Below, piece after piece: positions 6,939 through 10,000 of a DNA stretch of 10,000 nt. Below the pieces are notes generated by a model that had not been told where the DNA came from, did not search any database, and saw only the letters and a list, made by a program, of their open reading frames with translations. Where the stretch lies: assembly GCA_020217165.1 (NCBI GenBank), contig JAIWOE010000035.1, forward strand, positions 1-10,000. Direction: 5' to 3'. Positions within the stretch are counted from its first letter, which is position 1; each line of letters starts with the position of its first letter. This DNA is from Desulfovibrio sp. (GTDB lineage: Bacteria > Desulfobacterota > Desulfovibrionia > Desulfovibrionales > Desulfovibrionaceae). The position numbers were made by a program, and so were the translations under genes.

Positions 6939-8108
6939 CTACAGCTGCAGCAGGGTGATGGCCTGCAGCACGTCCACATCGGGCACGTTGCGCACCACTT
7001 CCAGGACGCCGATGGCCCGCGGGAGTACAAAGGTCAACCCGCCAGCGTGCTTCTTCTTATCCGTCTGCATGGCCGCCAGCAAGGCCGAGGCAGGGATGGA
7101 GGGGAAAGGCTCCAGCAGGCCCAGCCGTTTGAGCAGGGCATCCTGCCGTGTGGGCAGGGACACATCGCACAGGCCCAGCCGCACGGCCAGCACCGCCGCC
7201 AGACGCATGCCCTGGGCCACACACCAGCCGTGGGGCCGGGAGAACCGGAGCACCGTCTCCAGCCCGTGCCCGAAGGTGTGCCCGTAATTCAGGAGCATGC
7301 GCTCGCCGGACTCCAGCTCGTCCCGGGTCACCACGCCGGCCTTGATGCCCACGCAGTGCGCGATGGCGGCGGACAGGCAGGGGCCAGACCAGGGGCCAGA
7401 CCAGGGGGCTGACCCCCCTGGACCCCGCGTCTGTCCCGGTTGCGACCCGGTCGCAACCGGGACAGCACAAGGGGGGTCGGGGGAAATTATTTCCCCCGAT
7501 ATTTCATGCTCCACCCATTCATAAAACGCCTTGTCCAGCATGGCATATTTGGCCAGCTCGCCCAGGCCGGAGGCAAATTCGCCGGGGGGCAGGGTCTGCA
7601 GGACCTCCGGATCAATGCAGACATGGGCCGGCTGATGAAAGCGGCCGATGCAGTTCTTGACCTCGCCAAGGTTCACGGCGGTTTTGCCGCCCACGCTGGC
7701 GTCGATCATGGCCAGCAGGGTGGTGGGGACCTGGACGTACGGCACGCCCCGCATGTACAGCGCCGCGGCGAGCCCGGCCACGTCGCCCACCAGGCCGCCG
7801 CCCAGGGCCACAATCCCGCCATCCCGGGCCAGGCCGAACTCCAGCAACTGGCCGGAGAGGGTCTCCACCGTGGCCAGGGTTTTGTGGGCTTCGCCGTCGG
7901 GAAAGGTGAGGAGCCGGCAGGGAAGGCCGGCCTGGTCCAGGGAGGCCAGGAGCCGCGGCCCATAGAGGGCGGCCACGGTGGCATCGGCAATCACGGCCCA
8001 GGCCTGCCGGTGCAGGGGCCGCAGGCGTTGGCCCAGGGAATCGAGCAGGCCGGAGGCGATTTCCACGGCATAGGTCCCCGCAGGCAGGACGACATCAAGG
8101 CGATGCAT
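6939..8108 (-). CDS. aroB: 3-dehydroquinate synthase with in-frame palindromic insert
   Basis: AroB converts DAHP to 3-dehydroquinate using NAD+ and a divalent metal, the second shikimate step, in the cytoplasm. The 389-residue product has the NAD-binding GGGLVGDVAG stretch (103-112), VPTTLLAMIDASVGGKTAVN (127-146), GLGELAKY (181-188), NYGHTFGH (274-281) and HGWCVAQGM (293-301). Metal ligands by analogy are Glu184, His277 and His293. In E. coli, from memory, they are Glu184, His247 and His264, so about 30 extra residues lie between the first two. The extra segment (about 203-244) is Pro/Gly/Ser-rich and encoded by stacked inverted repeats, yet the frame is kept and all other motifs are intact. 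GGAGG lies four bases before ATG 8108. It starts 13 bases after the DAHP synthase stop, in pathway order. Activity is likely but unproven. Confidence 0.95.
   Translation of the reverse strand: MHRLDVVLPAGTYAVEIASGLLDSLGQRLRPLHRQAWAVIADATVAALYGPRLLASLDQAGLPCRLLTFPDGEAHKTLATVETLSGQLLEFGLARDGGIVALGGGLVGDVAGLAAALYMRGVPYVQVPTTLLAMIDASVGGKTAVNLGEVKNCIGRFHQPAHVCIDPEVLQTLPPGEFASGLGELAKYAMLDKAFYEWVEHEISGEIISPDPPCAVPVATGSQPGQTRGPGGSAPWSGPWSGPCLSAAIAHCVGIKAGVVTRDELESGERMLLNYGHTFGHGLETVLRFSRPHGWCVAQGMRLAAVLAVRLGLCDVSLPTRQDALLKRLGLLEPFPSIPASALLAAMQTDKKKHAGGLTFVLPRAIGVLEVVRNVPDVDVLQAITLLQL
7379..7402. repeat. 12-bp tandem repeat in aroB
   Basis: AGGGGCCAGACC occurs twice in direct succession (7379-7390, 7391-7402) and starts a third time as AGGGG at 7403. 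On the coding strand the unit encodes four residues, seen as Trp-Ser-Gly-Pro twice in AroB. Because the unit is a multiple of three, copy number could vary without breaking the frame. Confidence 0.9.
7431..7465. repeat. Perfect 17-bp inverted repeat in aroB
   Basis: CTGTCCCGGTTGCGACC (7431-7447) is the exact reverse complement of 7449-7465, with a single C between the arms. Such a long, nearly loopless palindrome could extrude as a cruciform in DNA or fold into a very stable RNA hairpin. It codes for AroB residues around 215-226 on the minus strand. Confidence 0.95.
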
Positions 8109-8121
8109 GCAGCCTCCGCGG

Positions 8122-9231
8122 CTATTTCATGGAAGAGGGGATGCAGGCGTCGCAGTCGCGGATGTGCCGTACCAGGGTCAGGGCCTGTTCCATGTCCAGC
8201 TGCTGATCCGCGTCGGACAGGGCGGCGGCCGGGTGGCAATGGCACTCGAACATCACCGCATCCGCGCCGGCGGCCAGGGCGGCGAAGGCCATGGGCGCCA
8301 CCAGGTCCTTGCGGCCCAGGGCGTGGCTCACATCCACCACCACGGGCAGGGTGGTTTCCTGTTTGAACAGGGCCACGGCGGCCAGATCCAGGGTGTTGCG
8401 GGTCCAGGTTTCAAAGGTGCGGATGCCGCGCTCGCAGAGCAGGATGTCCGCGTTGCCGCCACTGGCGATGTACTCCGCGGCCAGGATGGTCTCCTCCATG
8501 GTGGCACACATGCCGCGCTTGAGCAGGATGGGTTTGTGAAGGGATCCCAGGACCTTGAGCAAGGAAAAATTGGCCATATTCCGCGTGCCAACCTGGAGCA
8601 CGTCGGCATATCGGGCCACGAGGTCCACGTCCTTGACGCTCAACACCTCGGTGATCACATCCATGCCCAGTTCGTCCGCCACCTCCCGCAGCAGGATGAG
8701 GCCCTCCTCCTCCAACCCCTGAAAGCTGTAGGGCGAGGAGCGGGGCTTGAACGCGCCGCCGCGCAAAAAACGCACCCCGGCCTCGCGCAGGGGGGTGGCG
8801 GTTTTGAGCAACTGCTCGCGGCTTTCCACGGAGCATGGCCCGGCGATGATGGCCGCCTCCGCGCCGCCACTGCGGCCAATACGGCCATGGGGCAGCTCGA
8901 TCACATGATCTCCCGCCCCGGAACTGCGGTGCACACGCAGGGTCTTGCGCTGTTGCACCCCCATGAACTCCGTGGAGTTCTTGAATATTTCCTTGAAGAT
9001 GCGCGCCAGCATGTCATCGGGGAGCCGGGCGGGAGAGGCGGCATTGGCCTCCAGGATCTCGCTGAGCATCTCGGCTTCGCGGCGGGGGTCAAAGTGCGGC
9101 AGGTGCAGCCGGTCCTTTTCCTGGCCAATCATCCGCGCCACCTGGTAGTACTCCAGCAGGGCTTCCAGCACGCGCAGGTTCACGGCGCCCATGCGGGCAC
9201 GCAGCTCCTGCAAGGCGGATTCAGGGGTCAT
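8122..9231 (-). CDS. Chorismate mutase-like / DAHP synthase fusion (AroQ + DAHPS I-beta)
   Basis: DAHP synthase joins phosphoenolpyruvate and erythrose 4-phosphate in the first committed step of aromatic synthesis. The 369-residue product has the layout of the Bacillus AroA(G) enzyme: an N-terminal AroQ-type chorismate mutase domain (about 1-95), a short linker, then a class I-beta DAHPS barrel (about 120-355). Barrel motifs are AGPCSVES (130-137), LRGGAFKPRSSPYSFQGL (156-173), QVGTRNM (213-219), LLKRG (236-240), CERGIRT (266-272), DVSH (300-303) and ALSD (337-340). The metal ligands Cys133, His303, Glu329 and Asp340 are all present. In the mutase domain Arg11, Lys39, Asp48, Arg51, Glu52 and Glu88 match the active site, but Tyr28 replaces the essential Arg, so it may act only as a feedback sensor. 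The start is fixed by an ATGA overlap with the DUF362 gene; aroB follows. Confidence 0.95.
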   Translation of the reverse strand: MTPESALQELRARMGAVNLRVLEALLEYYQVARMIGQEKDRLHLPHFDPRREAEMLSEILEANAASPARLPDDMLARIFKEIFKNSTEFMGVQQRKTLRVHRSSGAGDHVIELPHGRIGRSGGAEAAIIAGPCSVESREQLLKTATPLREAGVRFLRGGAFKPRSSPYSFQGLEEEGLILLREVADELGMDVITEVLSVKDVDLVARYADVLQVGTRNMANFSLLKVLGSLHKPILLKRGMCATMEETILAAEYIASGGNADILLCERGIRTFETWTRNTLDLAAVALFKQETTLPVVVDVSHALGRKDLVAPMAFAALAAGADAVMFECHCHPAAALSDADQQLDMEQALTLVRHIRDCDACIPSSMK

Positions 9232-10000
9232 GACTGCGCCTCCTCGGCCATGAGTTGCTTGTATGCCTTGTAGAATTCCAGGATATGCGGCGGGCAGCCC
9301 GGGATGAACCGGGCCAGGGGTTTGCGTTCCGCCTGGGAGAAGATGAGGTCTGCGGCACAGGAGCCAAAGCACCACAGGGGGCCGCGCAGTTTTTTCAGGT
9401 TCACCATGTCCGGCATGGGTTTGCCCACGTAGACGGACTGGATGGGATTGCCCGCCAGGGCGCCTTCGCCAGCCAGCTTGTCCAGGGAGTGGCGCAGGGC
9501 GGAGAGGCAGCCGTTGCAGGCGCCGCCTTCAATGCATTGCACTTCGTCATAGGCGCCCTGGGGGCTGATGATGGGCCGGGTGAACTGGCGGCACACCGCC
9601 TCGATGCTTTGGCCGCGGATCTCAATGCGGTCCACGTCGGTTTCGCCCAGGCCTTCCTGCCGGCACAGGCGCAGCATGGCCACTTCCATGGGGTGGATGC
9701 CCATGACGCTGGTGGCCACGGTGTCCACAGCCACGATGTCCTCGCCGGCCACCAGGGTGTTCATGTCCGGCACCACACTGCCGGACAGGGGGGCCTGGCC
9801 CTGGGCGGCGATGATGCCGTCCACCAGGGTCAGGTGCGGGCGCACCTTGTACAGGATGTCCACCATCTTCACATGCAGGTCGTTGCGGTGGAAGAACATG
9901 CGTTGATCGTCCAGGATGAGCCCGTACTGGTTTTTGATGCCCAGGGTCACCAGGGCGTGCATGTGGGTCTTCATCTTGGGGAGGTTGATGTAGACCTCGG
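9228..10000 (-). CDS. DUF362 protein with cysteine-rich C-terminal region (partial)
   Basis: This is the last ~256 residues of a DUF362-family protein; its N-terminus lies beyond the right edge. The family signature INLPKMKTHMHALVTLGIKN is visible across the open end, followed by LTLVDGIIAAQGQAPLSG and AGEDIVAVDTVATSVMG. The C-terminal region carries six grouped cysteines: C-x5-C-x2-C (codons near 9507-9536), C-x3-C (near 9357-9371) and a PGCPPH motif (near 9294-9296). The last resembles the Cys motif of NuoB-like iron-sulfur subunits. A metal or Fe-S site is therefore possible but not shown. The biochemical function of DUF362 proteins is largely unknown. Its TGA overlaps the ATG of the DAHP synthase by four bases, so the two are translationally coupled, and a link to aromatic synthesis is conceivable. 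The edge truncation is the window limit, not a mutation. Confidence 0.85.
   Translation of the reverse strand, partial: EVYINLPKMKTHMHALVTLGIKNQYGLILDDQRMFFHRNDLHVKMVDILYKVRPHLTLVDGIIAAQGQAPLSGSVVPDMNTLVAGEDIVAVDTVATSVMGIHPMEVAMLRLCRQEGLGETDVDRIEIRGQSIEAVCRQFTRPIISPQGAYDEVQCIEGGACNGCLSALRHSLDKLAGEGALAGNPIQSVYVGKPMPDMVNLKKLRGPLWCFGSCAADLIFSQAERKPLARFIPGCPPHILEFYKAYKQLMAEEAQS

Larger units (their letters stand above)
7379..7499. repeat. Palindromic element inside aroB
   Basis: Three perfect hairpins lie side by side: CCAGGGGG/CCCCCTGG (7401-7408 with 7414-7421), a 17-bp pair (7431-7447 with 7449-7465) and TCGGGGGAAA/TTTCCCCCGA (7477-7486 with 7490-7499). A further pair, GACCCCCC (7411-7418) with GGGGGGTC (7471-7478), encloses the central hairpin. 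A 12-bp tandem repeat abuts the left side. The translated product is low-complexity, in contrast to the conserved flanks. It looks like an inserted dispersed palindrome. No transposase or clear target duplication is visible. Confidence 0.8.

Noticed and set aside
7411..7478. Reading aroB as a pseudogene or two genes split at the palindromes
   Set aside because: The frame runs through without a stop or frameshift, and all motifs before and after the insert, including the three metal ligands, are intact.
7379..7499. CRISPR array or attachment site
   Set aside because: There are only two 12-bp direct copies without spacers, and no integrase or tRNA is nearby. Hairpins dominate the structure.
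8107..9273. A 388-codon open frame on the + strand opposite the DAHP synthase gene
   Set aside because: It mirrors a gene with full catalytic motifs, its product is a Gly/His/Gln-rich string without any family feature, and long antisense frames are common at this GC content.

Overview
The window is high-GC bacterial chromosome and most resembles Desulfovibrio-like sulfate reducers (Desulfovibrionales). The main support is a GroEL that follows the Desulfovibrio GroEL sequence closely as I remember it. Other support is the neighbouring hisC and cmk genes and the GC-rich hairpins (GGGGGAAA/TTTCCCCC type) in the gaps. This placement is inference from recognition, not from a search.

Layout. On the + strand (1-1815): the 3' end of hisC, then cmk (cytidylate kinase), then a secreted beta-carbonic anhydrase. 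A hairpin at 1852-1889 separates these from a convergent minus-strand cluster, cvpA -> mazG -> small secreted protein (3803 down to 1914), whose last two genes overlap by ATGA. The roughly 210-bp divergent gap after cvpA leads into the + strand groES-groEL operon (4099-6098), preceded by a well-formed CIRCE operator at 4017-4043. Three successive hairpins (6117-6224) close groEL. A second minus-strand cluster fills the rest, read from 10000 down to 6271: a DUF362 protein (partial), a chorismate mutase-like/DAHP synthase fusion, aroB, and a secreted protein of unknown function. The first two overlap by ATGA, and DAHP synthase and aroB are 13 bp apart.

How the genes work together. DAHP synthase and AroB carry out the first two steps of the shikimate pathway. 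HisC belongs to histidine synthesis. Cmk and MazG act in nucleotide metabolism and nucleotide-pool cleaning. GroES/GroEL form the chaperonin, probably under HrcA control. Overall the window is housekeeping sequence.

Two things stand out. First, aroB carries an in-frame, low-complexity insert of about 30 extra residues, encoded by three back-to-back perfect inverted repeats plus a 12-bp tandem repeat (7379-7499). Part of it nearly matches the hairpin region behind groEL, which suggests that a dispersed palindromic element invaded a coding gene and stayed in frame. Second, the chorismate mutase-like domain of the DAHP synthase has Tyr at the position of the essential active-site Arg28, so it may be a regulatory domain only. 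I see no CRISPR array, RNA gene, transposase or phage gene.
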